From positions 34,746-98,745 of the forward strand of contig JBJXGO010000027.1 of assembly GCA_046160345.1 (NCBI GenBank): a stretch of DNA of 64,000 nt, read 5' to 3'. Below, in pieces: positions 8,614-18,636 of the stretch. Positions within the stretch are counted from its first letter, which is position 1, and each line of letters opens with the position of its first letter. The notes beneath the pieces were generated by a model, which searched no databases, was not told the DNA's origin, and worked only from the letters and a program-made list of their open reading frames with translations. The DNA is from M3007 sp046160345 (GTDB lineage Bacteria > Bacteroidota > Bacteroidia > Chitinophagales > Saprospiraceae). Position numbers and translations under genes: made by a program.

Positions 8614-9558
8614 ATGGGAAGTGTGCTAATAACCGACGATTGTCACCCAATATTGAAATCGGAGCTGGAACAAAAAGGATGGCAATGCGATTACAGGCCC
8701 GACATCACACCCGAAGAAACAAAGGCCATCATTGGATCATATGAAGGGCTGATAATCAACAGCAAGATTCAAGTGAACCGGGAATTTTTAGATGCGGCGG
8801 CGAAATTGCGTTTTGTGGGAAGACTGGGCTCCGGGATGGAAATTGTGGACCAGGCGTATGCTGCACAACGAGGTGTGGAGGTGTGGAGCAGCCCCGAGGG
8901 AAACCGCAACGCGGTGGCAGAACAAGCTTTGGGGATGTTACTATCCTTGGCAAACAATCTACACAGGGCCGATCGCCAAATGCGCCAAAATATTTGGCAA
9001 CGGGAGGCAAACCGCGGTTGGGAGTTAAAAGGCAAAGTACTTGGGATTGTGGGTTTCGGGCATACGGGTAGCCAGTTTGCCCGAAAATTGGCCGGGATGG
9101 AAATGGAGGTTTTGGCCTATGATAAATACAAACCAGCAGGTTTTGCTGGGCAAATGCCTTGGGTGCGGGAAGTAAATTTAGCCGAGATACAAGGTCGTTC
9201 AGATATCATTAGTTTACATTTGCCACTGACAGCGGAAACGAAGCATATTTTTAATGCGGGGTTCATCCAAAAATGTAAAAAAGGCCTTGTTTTGATAAAT
9301 ACTGCACGTGGTAAGTGCGTACAAACAGAGGATTTGGTAGAGGCATTGGAATCGGGGCAGATGTGCGGGGCTTGCCTGGATGTTTTTGAGAATGAAAAGC
9401 CCCAAACATTCAGTGAAAAGGAAAAAGCGCTCTATAATCGCTTGCATTTGCTCGAAAATGCCGTTCTTTCGCCCCACGTGGCGGGTTGGACGCATGAATC
9501 GAAACGGCTTTTGGCCGAAATTCTTTTGGAGAAAATTATCGTTAAACCTAACAAGTAA
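8614..9558 (+). CDS. D-isomer specific 2-hydroxyacid dehydrogenase (phosphoglycerate dehydrogenase-like)
   Basis: 314 residues from the ATG at 8614. This start begins MGSVLITDDCHPIL, a normal N-terminus for the family; the open frame upstream to 8416 looks non-coding. The NAD-binding Rossmann motif GFGHTG is at 147-152. The catalytic set is recognisable as NTARG (Arg232), the Glu in DVFENEKP (~261) and SPHVAGW (His288). It oxidises or reduces a D-2-hydroxyacid with NAD(H). The length fits type III SerA-like enzymes without the ACT domain, but the exact substrate is not determined. The stop is only 19 bases before the TonB receptor ATG, so co-transcription is possible though the functions look unrelated. 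Confidence 0.88.
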   Translation: MGSVLITDDCHPILKSELEQKGWQCDYRPDITPEETKAIIGSYEGLIINSKIQVNREFLDAAAKLRFVGRLGSGMEIVDQAYAAQRGVEVWSSPEGNRNAVAEQALGMLLSLANNLHRADRQMRQNIWQREANRGWELKGKVLGIVGFGHTGSQFARKLAGMEMEVLAYDKYKPAGFAGQMPWVREVNLAEIQGRSDIISLHLPLTAETKHIFNAGFIQKCKKGLVLINTARGKCVQTEDLVEALESGQMCGACLDVFENEKPQTFSEKEKALYNRLHLLENAVLSPHVAGWTHESKRLLAEILLEKIIVKPNK

Positions 9559-9577
9559 ATTTTTCAATCTCAGTTCT

Positions 9578-12500
9578 ATGGTACGTTCTTTACTATTAAC
9601 ATTTGCGATGCTCCTGCTGGGTGCTTCTGTCGCAATTGCCCAGTCAACTGTGTTGACAGGCAATATTACCGACGGAAAAGAGGCGCTAATTGGAGCGACT
9701 GTGAAGGTGATGAAAGGCACAGACTTTGTGCGGGGCTCTATCACGGATTACAACGGTGACTACCGTATTCAACTTGAGCCAGGCACCTATGATGTGGAGT
9801 TTTCCTACACAGGTTTCGCAATGCAACGCATCTCCGGAGTACGCGTGCTCGCCGGACAAATCACTTCACAAGACCTGGTCTTGTCCACCTCTACGGTTCT
9901 TGACGAAGTTGTGGTGTTGGCCTACAAGGTCCCGCTGATCCAACAAGACCAGACTTCCAGTGGCCAGACCCTAACCTCCGATCAGATCAAAAACCTGCCT
10001 ACTCGTAGTGTGAACACCATTGTGGCTACCACGGTAGGTGCTTCTTCCATTGATGGTGGCGATGTCAACATCAAAGGCGCGCGCGCCAACGGCACCGACT
10101 ACTACATTGACGGAATTCGAGTCTCGGGAGGCGTTCCGCCGGTACAGGACCTGGAGCAGCTGCAGGTAATTACCAGCGGTTTGGGTGCTGAAATTGGCGA
10201 CGCTACCGGTGGTATCGTGTCAGGTACAACCAAAGGCCCTGCAGGCGAATACCATGGCGGTCTCGATGTGGAAAACTCTAAAGGGCTGGATGCTTTTGGC
10301 TACCTCCTTGCTACGGCTAACGTCAGCGGCCCTATCATCAGGAAAAAATTGACCGATGGAAAAAGCCGTACAGTGCTTGGTTTCCGCCTTTCCGCCCAAT
10401 ATCAGACCCGCGATGAGGATGATCCCCCAATTTTGCCAGTTTACCGCGTTAAAGAAAGCAAATTGAGAGAACTGGAGGCACATCCTATGCGCCGCTTGGG
10501 ACCCAATTTTATCAGCAGCGCCTCTGACCTCACCAATAATGATGTGGACATTTTGGACGCTCGGCCTTTTCAGAGAGCAGACAATTTGGACCTGAACGGA
10601 AAAATTGACCTGCGCCTTACGAATAATATTGATGTAAGCCTGACAGGTACCTTCACAGACAGCCGCAATTTGGTGAATGGAGGATCTGAACTAAGTACGC
10701 CTACATGGGATTTGCTGAATGCACAAAATAACCCTACGGAATATAACAATACCTATCGGGGCAACTTCCGCTTCCGCCACCGTCTTGGCGGTTCTGAGCC
10801 AAGCAATGATGCAGCAAGCAGCAAACGTGTTTCTATCAGTAACGCTAGCTACACCCTGCAGTTTGCTTATGAGCGCAACCAGTTCAAAACTTACGACAAA
10901 CGGCATAAGGATCGCCTATTTGACTATGGCTACATTGGCCAGTTCCGAACGATCCAATTTCCGATCGCAGAGCCTAATGATGATGGCGTGTGGGAAAATG
11001 TAGGCTACAACGACCTGTTTGATGGCTACACCCCTGGAACACAAAACCCTGTACTGGAGGCTTACAACGAATATGCCATTCGTGATGAAGAAGACATCCG
11101 CTCTTCTCAATTTCAATTTCCGGCACTCCTTACTTACTTTGCAAGAAATGGTGATTTTACAGAAGTATTCGACGACGTTTGGGACGGGATGTATTCCAAT
11201 ATCGGGTTGTCCTACAACCGGTTTGAAAAGACGGAGAATGACATTGCCACGCTCAATGCGAATGTAAGCTTTGATTTGAAATTGGGCAAAAGCGGCACCC
11301 ACAACATTCAGTTTGGTTTGCTTAATGAGCAGCGTACCAATCGTTTCTACCGTGTAAACCCAAATGAACTGTATCTCTGGGCCAATCAATACGCCAACAT
11401 TCATTTCAATGGATTGGATAAAACGGATACTATTGGCTATTTCTACGTTGAGGACCCTGGTGTTGAGGTTGCCCTGCACCCTTATGCAACCGTTGATTTG
11501 CCGGAAAACCGCTTTTATCGCGAAATACGCAACTCACTCGGCGTGCCCATCAACGAATGGGTCAATGTGAACGCCCTCGACCCAAGCGAATTGAGCCTTT
11601 CCATGTTTGCCCCGCGTGAACTCATGGACCAGAACCTTGTAGGCTATTATGGCTATGATTACCAAGGAAAAAAGACAGGAGATGGAATTACTTTCAACGA
11701 CTTTTTTTCAAGTCGTAGCGAAAGCGACAATGTTCGCGATTTCCCCAACGCGCCTTTGCGTCCTTTATACCAGGCTGCTTGGTTGAAAGACAAGTTCACT
11801 TTCAACAAAATGATATTCAGTTTAGGTGTTCGCGTAGAGCGTTTTGACCTGAATACCAAAGTGTTGAAAGACCCTTACTCGCTTTACAAGGTAATGGACG
11901 CTAAGACATTTTTCTCCACGGTGCCAACGGGCGAAACACAGCCAAACAACATCGGCGATGATTACAAAGTCTATACCGTAAGCGAACAGGATGTGGCCGT
12001 CACGGCATTCCGCAACGGAAACACCTGGTACTTCCCCGATGGGCGTCAGGCGAACGATGGAAACGTAATCTTTGGGGGTGGTGTGGTGAATCCATATCTG
12101 CTCAATCCAAATGACGACGTTACCACCCCGGATTTTGATCCCAATGGTTCATTCGACGACTATACACCTCAGGTGAACTGGTTGCCTCGCCTAGCTTTTT
12201 CTTTTCCAATTTCTGAAAAAGCTAACTTCTTTGCGCACTACGACATCTTGGTTCAACGCCCTCCGAGCAATTGGGAAGTTACCCCGCGTAGCTATTTCTA
12301 CTTCTATCGCCCAGGCACCAAGAACAATGCTAACCTGCGCCCAGAGCGCGTGGTGGACTATGAAGTAGGTTTCCAACAGGAGCTCAACAAGCGTTCTGCC
12401 ATCAAATTTTCAGCCTATTACCGCGAATTCCGTGACATGATTCAACGCCGTACCGTCTTGTATGTGCCAACTATTGGCAGCTACGATACTTATGGCAACG

Positions 12501-13213
12501 AGGACTTTGGAACGGTAAAAGGCTTTACCTGGCAGTATGATCTGCGTCGCACAAAAAATACAGAAGTGCGCATCGCCTACACCCTGCAATTTGCAGACGG
12601 TACGGGTTCTGATGCTGAATCGCAACGCAACCTGACAACCCGGGGCAATATCCGTTACCTCTTCCCGCTCAGTTTTGACGAGCGCCACAACCTGAGCAGC
12701 ACCATCGATTACCGTTTCGATGGCGGAAAAGCTTATACTGGTCCAATTATCAATGGTAAAAAAATCCTTGCTAATTTTGGAATCAACTTACTGTTTACTG
12801 CTGCTTCTGGTCGGCCATTCACAGCCAAATTGAGACCCACCAGGTTTGATGCCCTGGGCACCGTAGGGTCAGTCAATGGAAGCCGACTACCCTGGCGTTT
12901 CAATACCGACCTGCGGGTGGACAAGACATTCCGGGTCAATCCAAAGGCCAAATCACCACTGGATATCAATGTCTATCTCCGTGTTGCCAACTTGATGAAC
13001 CGCCTTAACGTTATTGGGGTGTATCGTTATACCGGCTCACCAACCGACGATGGATTCCTTGCAAGTCCGGACGGGCTTTCCGAAATCCGTGAAGTAGACC
13101 TCAATGGCTTGAACACGCAAGCCTATATAGACTCCTATTCTTGGTTCGTGCGCAATCCAAATAATTTTGCACAGCCTCGCCGGATCTTTATTGGAGCTTC
13201 TTTATTCTTCTAA
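9578..13213 (+). CDS. TonB-dependent outer-membrane receptor with carboxypeptidase-regulatory-like N-domain
   Basis: 1211 residues from the ATG at 9578, which gives a clean signal peptide (MVRSLLLTFAMLLLGASVAIAQ). Residues ~24-105 are a CarboxypepD_reg-like beta-sandwich (LTGNITDGKEALIGATVKV, DYNGDYRIQLEPG). A plug domain follows (~130-230; IRVSGGVPPVQDLEQLQV), then a long beta-barrel ending in the aromatic C-terminus IFIGASLFF. It lacks typical SusC phrases and is not followed by a SusD gene. Instead it heads a trio with the 1345-residue secreted protein (64 bases downstream) and a PorV/PorQ-family protein, which suggests a surface-protein assembly or uptake module. The substrate is unknown. 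Confidence 0.88.
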   Translation: MVRSLLLTFAMLLLGASVAIAQSTVLTGNITDGKEALIGATVKVMKGTDFVRGSITDYNGDYRIQLEPGTYDVEFSYTGFAMQRISGVRVLAGQITSQDLVLSTSTVLDEVVVLAYKVPLIQQDQTSSGQTLTSDQIKNLPTRSVNTIVATTVGASSIDGGDVNIKGARANGTDYYIDGIRVSGGVPPVQDLEQLQVITSGLGAEIGDATGGIVSGTTKGPAGEYHGGLDVENSKGLDAFGYLLATANVSGPIIRKKLTDGKSRTVLGFRLSAQYQTRDEDDPPILPVYRVKESKLRELEAHPMRRLGPNFISSASDLTNNDVDILDARPFQRADNLDLNGKIDLRLTNNIDVSLTGTFTDSRNLVNGGSELSTPTWDLLNAQNNPTEYNNTYRGNFRFRHRLGGSEPSNDAASSKRVSISNASYTLQFAYERNQFKTYDKRHKDRLFDYGYIGQFRTIQFPIAEPNDDGVWENVGYNDLFDGYTPGTQNPVLEAYNEYAIRDEEDIRSSQFQFPALLTYFARNGDFTEVFDDVWDGMYSNIGLSYNRFEKTENDIATLNANVSFDLKLGKSGTHNIQFGLLNEQRTNRFYRVNPNELYLWANQYANIHFNGLDKTDTIGYFYVEDPGVEVALHPYATVDLPENRFYREIRNSLGVPINEWVNVNALDPSELSLSMFAPRELMDQNLVGYYGYDYQGKKTGDGITFNDFFSSRSESDNVRDFPNAPLRPLYQAAWLKDKFTFNKMIFSLGVRVERFDLNTKVLKDPYSLYKVMDAKTFFSTVPTGETQPNNIGDDYKVYTVSEQDVAVTAFRNGNTWYFPDGRQANDGNVIFGGGVVNPYLLNPNDDVTTPDFDPNGSFDDYTPQVNWLPRLAFSFPISEKANFFAHYDILVQRPPSNWEVTPRSYFYFYRPGTKNNANLRPERVVDYEVGFQQELNKRSAIKFSAYYREFRDMIQRRTVLYVPTIGSYDTYGNEDFGTVKGFTWQYDLRRTKNTEVRIAYTLQFADGTGSDAESQRNLTTRGNIRYLFPLSFDERHNLSSTIDYRFDGGKAYTGPIINGKKILANFGINLLFTAASGRPFTAKLRPTRFDALGTVGSVNGSRLPWRFNTDLRVDKTFRVNPKAKSPLDINVYLRVANLMNRLNVIGVYRYTGSPTDDGFLASPDGLSEIREVDLNGLNTQAYIDSYSWFVRNPNNFAQPRRIFIGASLFF

Positions 13214-13277
13214 TTTGAGAAAAAACATTTGATAAATCTTTTGAAAACCAGTTTCAAAAATTAAAAACACAATTACC

Positions 13278-16200
13278 ATGCGTATCAATAGACTTTGGAT
13301 AATAGCCTTGCTGGCATTCGGGGTACTGGGTCTCGAAGCCCGCGAGCCTGATGGCCGAAAGGCATTAAAAAGCGCTAAAAAGGCCCAATACCGTGACCTT
13401 TGCGCCAACTCAGAAAGCGCCATTGACCAAGCTATCAACAACGTGCGTGCCCGACTTTTAGGGGGCGGCGACTGCTGGTGGGACTTGTCGAGGGGGCGAT
13501 ACATTGTACCAAAAGTGGACCCGGCTTCCGGCCAACCAGAAGTATCGGCCATTTTTGCAGGAGCAGTTTGGTTGGGAGGCATTGACCCGGGCAAAAACCT
13601 CAAACTGGCCTGCCAGGACTATCGCAACGATAGCAAGAATGATTTTTGGCCTGGTCCGATTTCTCTCGGAGGGGTCACAGAATCCTTTACTTGTGCCAAC
13701 TGGGACCGCCATTTCCGCGTGACCGGGGATGACATTCGTAAGCATTTGGCCAACGTGGCCAAAGGAAATCTCAACCCAAACGATATCCCACGCAACATTA
13801 GAGGTTGGCCTGCTAAGGGCAACGAATACTTTCAGGCTGTTTGGGGTTTTGACCTTCCGTTTACGACACAGGCTCTTGCCGGGTTCTATGACGTAGGCCC
13901 TACTCTTGGCACTTATGAGCCGCTCGAAGGCGACTATCCTTCTATCGAAATCAGGGGATGTCCGCTGGACAAATACCCGGACGAGATGATATTCTGGATT
14001 TATAACGACCATGGCGGCGGCCAGGCGCACGCTCGTACCAATGGTGATGCAATTCAGATGGAGGTGCAAGTGCAGGCTTTCGGCTATACCACCAATGATG
14101 AGCTGAACGACATGACTTTCCAGCGCTATAAACTGATCAATCGCGCACTTGATCGTATTGACTCGATGTTCTTCGCCATGTGGATTGACCCAGATCTTGG
14201 TTGCGATGAAGATGATTATATCGGTTGTGATACAGCCAAGAGCTTGATGTATATCTACAATCAAGACCAAGTGGATGGAAATCCGGGGGCTACCTGTCCT
14301 AGTGGTGCCGCCACGTACGGTTCCAATATTCCGTTGCTTGGTGTGGACTATTTCCGCGGCCCATTGGGTATCAGACTTGATTCCATGGGAGAAGATGAAG
14401 AGTATGAATTGGGTATGAATTCGTTCATGTATTACAATCGTGGCGGTGGCGGTCAGGGAGACCCTACTGCTCCTAACCAATACTACAATTACATCACGGG
14501 CACCTGGGCTGATGGAACCGCGCTTACTTACGGAGGAAGTGGATACAATCCAGGTAATCCTACTGCCCCGCGTATTCGCTACTGCTTTACGGAACCACCC
14601 AACCAGCCTGGCTGGAGCATGTGTACTGCAGGCCTTCCATTAGGAGACCGCCGCACCTTGCAGGCCTCAGGGCCTTTCACCCTCAAGCCGGGTGCGGTGA
14701 ACGAACTTATCATTGGTGTTCCGTGGGTGCCTGACATTGAGTATCCTTGCCCTGACATGGAAAACCTTTTCCGTGCTGACAAACTTGCACAGGGACTTTT
14801 TGACAATTGCTTCGAACTGCTCGACGGACCGGATGCACCTACTGCAGACTGGATTGAATTGAACAAAGAAGTAGTGGTTGTACTCACCAATAAGCAATTC
14901 CCGGAATCCAACAACTTCACCGACAGAAATGAAGACTATCAACAGTTGGACTTTCTTGCTCCCGACTCAATTAAGAATAGCCCTATCCCTGCAATTAAGG
15001 AGCAGGCACTTTACAAGTTCGAAGGTTACCTGATTTATCAGCTTCGCGACGAGAACGTTTCGGCCAAGGACTATAGCAATCCAGAAAAAGGGCGCCTTGT
15101 ATATCAGGTGGACGTCAAAAATGGTGTAAAAAAGCTGTATAACTGGGTAGAAACCCGCGATCCAGCAACAGATAAGAAGGTTTACTATCCTGTGTTACAA
15201 GTGGAAGGTACCGATAACGGTATCCGTCACACTTTCAACATCACAGAAGACAAGTTTGCCAGTGGCAACGACAAGCGTTTGATAAACCACAAGAAATACT
15301 ATTTCTCCGTGATTGCTTACGCGCACAACAGTTTTGCTCCGCTTGATCCTTTTGCACAGCCAGTAACCGGGCAACAACGCCCCTTCCTGGCAGGTCGTAA
15401 GAACATCCAGATCAAAACGGTGATCCCACGACCAATTGTTGACGTATCGCTGAATACGGCTTATGGCGACGGTGTTGTCATCACTCGACTGGAAGGTATT
15501 GGCGCAGGCGGCAATTTCATTGACCTGGACGATGATACACGCAATAGAATTCTCAACAGCGACTTCGACAGTACCTTGACCTACAAACCAGGTCGTGGCC
15601 CGCTCACCGTCAATGTATTCAATCCGTTTGAAATACAGGACGGCGAATACGAATTGAAGTTTGTAGATGGCAACCGTTCGGACACAAAACTTGACGATAC
15701 GAGTCGTTGGGAACTCCGCAAACTACCTGACGGGGCCGTAATTGCCGCAGAAAGGACCATTTCAGAGCTCAATGAACAGATTGTTTTGCAGTATGGCTTC
15801 TCCGTCAACATTTCCCAAACCGGTGATCCAGGGCAAAAACAAGATGACCGCAACGGAGGCATTGGAGCTGAGATCGAGTACTCCAATCCTAATGAATCAT
15901 GGTTGTTTGGCTTCGAGGATGACCTGGGAGGCAACCCGTTCTTTAATTTTGTTAAAACAGCCGCTCTGGAGGAAGACGAAACGCTAGACCCAAAACAAGG
16001 CTTGAGTAAGCTTGGTAATGGCTGGTTTGTACCCTACGTTCTGGCGGATTGGGACACAGATGCGACCGAACTTGATGTGATCACGCCCGCCTGGACAAAC
16101 TCATTGAATAATGCAGCAGTAGGTGATCGGAAAAAGAAACTTGGCGAACTGCCTAATGTTGACATTGTACTAACCAGCGACAAATCAAAATGGAGCCGCT

Positions 16201-17315
16201 GTATCGTTATTGAAACCGCTGCAAAGGTTTTCACCAACGATACCAGCAGGTACAAAATCCAGAATAACGGAACCAAGGGTCGTTTGATGTTTGACACGCG
16301 TTATTCACTATCTGTGGGCAAAAACGATAGCAATGGTGACGGCTTGCCCGATCCGGACGGAGAATTGAACCCAACAACAGCGCCAGCCAATCAAGGCATA
16401 CCTGCAGCACTTCAAGGGACTCCTGTTTATGGTATGAGCTGGTTCCCTGGTTATGCCGTGGATGTTGAAACAGGTCAAAGGCTCAACGTATTTTTTGGCG
16501 AAAACTCGGGCTACTCCAAGAATCTCGACGCAGGCTATACAGGTCGTGATTTGCTTTGGAATCCTACCGATCAGTTTATTGACACCTTCCCGGGCTATTG
16601 GGGCGGTGCTGTATTGGGCGGTCACCACTGGATTTATGTCATGAATACCCGCTACGATTCTTGCACTCAACTTCGCAAGCGCCTGACGCCTGAGTTTGGT
16701 GCGCCAGCCTTCAAAGTACAGCAAGTTGGTAAGATCGCCTGGGCAGGTATGGTTCAGTTGGCAACAGGTTTCAAAATGAAATCGCTCAATGATGGACTTA
16801 TCCCCAACGACACCCGGATTAAACTCCGTGTGGACAATGCTTACCAGACCTGGTATGACGATGACAATCTGATCAATCCAATTGATGGAAAGCCATGGCG
16901 TACAGGCCATCCAAAATATTTGTTCAAAATTCAAGGCCGCGAGCCTTCTGCATTGACATCTGTAGCAGTAGAGAACGCATTGGATTCTGTAAAAATGGTG
17001 CCCAATCCGTACTATGGCTTCTCCGAGTATGAATCTTCGCAGTTCACAAACACGGTCAAAATCACTAACCTGCCGGGTAAGTGCAAAGTGACGATTTACT
17101 CGCTTGATGGCAAGTTCATCCGTCAGTACAGCCGCGACGAAGTTTATATGCCTTACGATCAAATTACACCTGCTATCGAGTGGGATTTGAAAAACAGCAA
17201 GGGCATACCTGTGGCAAGCGGGGTGTATTTGGTGCACGTCGATGCTCCGGGCATGGGTGAAAGAACCTTAAAATGGTTTGGCATTGGGCGGCAATATGAC
17301 CCCTCGGGGCTTTGA
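13278..17315 (+). CDS. Large exported protein with T9SS-like C-terminal domain
   Basis: 1345 residues. A signal peptide is visible (MRINRLWIIALLAFGVLGLEA). The body contains no recognised enzyme motif; it is rich in Asp, Asn, Gly and aromatic residues. The last ~110 residues resemble a FlgD/T9SS-type sorting domain (KMVPNPYYGFSEY, VKITNLP, VTIYSLDGKFIRQY, then GIPVASGVYLVHVDAPG), with a short extra tail after it. It lies 64 bases downstream of the TonB receptor and 167 bases upstream of the PorV/PorQ-family gene, so the three probably work together at the outer surface. PorV acts as the T9SS shuttle protein in studied species, which supports surface delivery of this protein. Its function is unknown. 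Confidence 0.75.
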   Translation: MRINRLWIIALLAFGVLGLEAREPDGRKALKSAKKAQYRDLCANSESAIDQAINNVRARLLGGGDCWWDLSRGRYIVPKVDPASGQPEVSAIFAGAVWLGGIDPGKNLKLACQDYRNDSKNDFWPGPISLGGVTESFTCANWDRHFRVTGDDIRKHLANVAKGNLNPNDIPRNIRGWPAKGNEYFQAVWGFDLPFTTQALAGFYDVGPTLGTYEPLEGDYPSIEIRGCPLDKYPDEMIFWIYNDHGGGQAHARTNGDAIQMEVQVQAFGYTTNDELNDMTFQRYKLINRALDRIDSMFFAMWIDPDLGCDEDDYIGCDTAKSLMYIYNQDQVDGNPGATCPSGAATYGSNIPLLGVDYFRGPLGIRLDSMGEDEEYELGMNSFMYYNRGGGGQGDPTAPNQYYNYITGTWADGTALTYGGSGYNPGNPTAPRIRYCFTEPPNQPGWSMCTAGLPLGDRRTLQASGPFTLKPGAVNELIIGVPWVPDIEYPCPDMENLFRADKLAQGLFDNCFELLDGPDAPTADWIELNKEVVVVLTNKQFPESNNFTDRNEDYQQLDFLAPDSIKNSPIPAIKEQALYKFEGYLIYQLRDENVSAKDYSNPEKGRLVYQVDVKNGVKKLYNWVETRDPATDKKVYYPVLQVEGTDNGIRHTFNITEDKFASGNDKRLINHKKYYFSVIAYAHNSFAPLDPFAQPVTGQQRPFLAGRKNIQIKTVIPRPIVDVSLNTAYGDGVVITRLEGIGAGGNFIDLDDDTRNRILNSDFDSTLTYKPGRGPLTVNVFNPFEIQDGEYELKFVDGNRSDTKLDDTSRWELRKLPDGAVIAAERTISELNEQIVLQYGFSVNISQTGDPGQKQDDRNGGIGAEIEYSNPNESWLFGFEDDLGGNPFFNFVKTAALEEDETLDPKQGLSKLGNGWFVPYVLADWDTDATELDVITPAWTNSLNNAAVGDRKKKLGELPNVDIVLTSDKSKWSRCIVIETAAKVFTNDTSRYKIQNNGTKGRLMFDTRYSLSVGKNDSNGDGLPDPDGELNPTTAPANQGIPAALQGTPVYGMSWFPGYAVDVETGQRLNVFFGENSGYSKNLDAGYTGRDLLWNPTDQFIDTFPGYWGGAVLGGHHWIYVMNTRYDSCTQLRKRLTPEFGAPAFKVQQVGKIAWAGMVQLATGFKMKSLNDGLIPNDTRIKLRVDNAYQTWYDDDNLINPIDGKPWRTGHPKYLFKIQGREPSALTSVAVENALDSVKMVPNPYYGFSEYESSQFTNTVKITNLPGKCKVTIYSLDGKFIRQYSRDEVYMPYDQITPAIEWDLKNSKGIPVASGVYLVHVDAPGMGERTLKWFGIGRQYDPSGL

Positions 17316-17333
17316 TGTAACTGCTTAAAAACA

Positions 17334-17451
17334 GGGTTGATAAAGGTAGATGAGCGTTTATGAGGGTTGATTGTTGTTGTGCTAAAATTCAAGTAACGGT
17401 TTTTTGGCAAATAATAATCAACCTTCATAAACCCTTATCAACCCTTATCAA
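17334..17451. repeat. Imperfect inverted repeat before the PorV/PorQ-family gene
   Basis: The left arm (17334-17372) and right arm (17416-17451) are imperfect inverted copies. The closest match is GTTTATGAGGGTTGATT against AATCAACCTTCATAAAC. The right arm also has the 10-mer ACCCTTATCA twice in tandem. It could fold in the mRNA between the two genes. Confidence 0.5.
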
Positions 17452-17482
17452 GCTTCTTAACACACACACTCATTCATCTGTC

Positions 17483-18523
17483 ATGAATAGAAAATACACT
17501 TTACTGGTCGCTTTTGCAGCCTTTTTTACTGCTGGTATTGCCATCGCGGGTAATCCAGATCGTCAAGGAGAGGCAGGGGCCAACCAACTCATTATCAATC
17601 CTTGGGCACGTTGTGCCGGGCTCCATGCCATGAACACGGCAAATACGACCGGGGCAGAAGCAATGTACCTCAACGTGGCGGGTCTTTCGCGGATTAATTC
17701 CACCCAGATTCAACTCGGCCATACGCGCTACATCGCTGACATTAACCTCAATGCCGTAGGCTTTGCTCAGCCTATTGGTAAAGGGGGAGGGGCTTTTGGT
17801 GTGAGCCTTGTGGCTATGGACCTTGGTGAATTTGACTACACCACCACCGAAAACCCGGAAGGCTCAGGAGCTACTTTCAGCCCCACTTACTTCAATATGG
17901 CGCTTTCTTACTCACACCTTTTTGAAAACAAGGTGTCGGTTGGAGTCTCCGCCAAAGTTGTGAACGAAGCTATCAATAATGTCTCAGCCCGTGCCTTTGC
18001 GCTCGACGCAGGTGTTCAATATGTAACGGGAGAGAATGACAATTTTAAGTTTGGCATCTCACTTCGCAATGTGGGCTCCAAGATGCGCTTCACGGGCGAA
18101 GGCCTGTCAAGGCAATTGCCCAACCCTGGACCTATCAGTTACAACAACACGTATTACGAACGGTCCACGGCCTACGAATTGCCTTCCCAGCTCAATATCG
18201 GAGCCTCTTATGATTGGCTTCTGGGTGCTCAAAACCGCCTGAGTTTCATGGCCAACTTTACCTCAAATGCCTTTTCACGTGACCAATTAGGTGGCGGTTT
18301 AGAACTCAGCGTAAGCAAAAGTTTTGCACTGCGTGTAGGTTACAAAGCAGAATTGGACGAGGTTACCGAAGAAGCAACGATTGACAATGGGCTCAGCGGC
18401 GGACTCAGTTTTTCAATTCCTGTGCGTAAAGGTTCAGACACCCGCATCGGTTTGGATTATGGCTATCGTCAGACCAAAATCTTTAACGGAATTCATAATT
18501 TAGGCCTCCGCCTGGAATTCTAA
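17483..18523 (+). CDS. PorV/PorQ-family outer-membrane protein
   Basis: 346 residues from the ATG at 17483, which gives a signal peptide (MNRKYTLLVAFAAFFTAGIAIAG). The mature start, with WARCAGLHAMNTANTTGAEAMYLNVAGL, is the usual opening of the PorV/PorQ family of 14-stranded beta-barrels in the T9SS. Repeating amphipathic strands and the final LGLRLEF support an outer-membrane barrel. PorV shuttles T9SS cargo to the attachment complex and PorQ contributes to it. Which subfamily this is cannot be decided, and it is one of several copies expected in such genomes. It follows the secreted T9SS-like protein, which is a likely client. Confidence 0.82.
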   Translation: MNRKYTLLVAFAAFFTAGIAIAGNPDRQGEAGANQLIINPWARCAGLHAMNTANTTGAEAMYLNVAGLSRINSTQIQLGHTRYIADINLNAVGFAQPIGKGGGAFGVSLVAMDLGEFDYTTTENPEGSGATFSPTYFNMALSYSHLFENKVSVGVSAKVVNEAINNVSARAFALDAGVQYVTGENDNFKFGISLRNVGSKMRFTGEGLSRQLPNPGPISYNNTYYERSTAYELPSQLNIGASYDWLLGAQNRLSFMANFTSNAFSRDQLGGGLELSVSKSFALRVGYKAELDEVTEEATIDNGLSGGLSFSIPVRKGSDTRIGLDYGYRQTKIFNGIHNLGLRLEF

Positions 18524-18547
18524 AAGTAAGAAATTTGGGCCTGGGCT

Positions 18548-18578
18548 TTTGAGTTTCACCAAACTGCCCATACCTTTG
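18548..18578 (+). promoter_or_regulatory. Predicted promoter upstream of greA leader
   Basis: TTTG (18548-18551), 19 bases, then TACCTTTG (18571-18578): a complete match to the Bacteroidota housekeeping promoter. Transcription is expected to start near 18583, directly ahead of the hairpin at 18592. Confidence 0.6.
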
Positions 18579-18582
18579 TATC

Positions 18583-18636
18583 AAGATTAATGCAGGAACG
18601 TTCTTGTCCACCAGACAAGGACGTTTCTGCTTTTTT
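18583..18636 (+). ncRNA. Candidate short leader RNA upstream of greA (GraL-like arrangement)
   Basis: From the predicted start (~18583) a transcript would fold at once into the 17-bp hairpin at 18592-18630 and meet a T-run, giving an RNA of about 50 bases if it terminates. E. coli greA has an analogous leader terminator that yields the GraL RNA. No sequence similarity to GraL is claimed; the analogy rests on layout. Confidence 0.35.
18592..18636 (+). terminator. Intrinsic terminator or attenuator between porV-like gene and greA
   Basis: The 17-base arm at 18592-18608 pairs with 18614-18630 (two non-Watson-Crick positions, both consistent with G-U), with a 5-base loop, and is followed by TTTTTT (18631-18636). 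It may end the upstream operon, attenuate greA, or both. Confidence 0.65.

Noticed and set aside
13458..14480. 340-codon minus-strand open frame inside the large secreted protein gene
   Set aside because: Antisense to a frame with signal peptide and T9SS-like domain; composition (Ile/Val/His-rich) is typical of a shadow frame.
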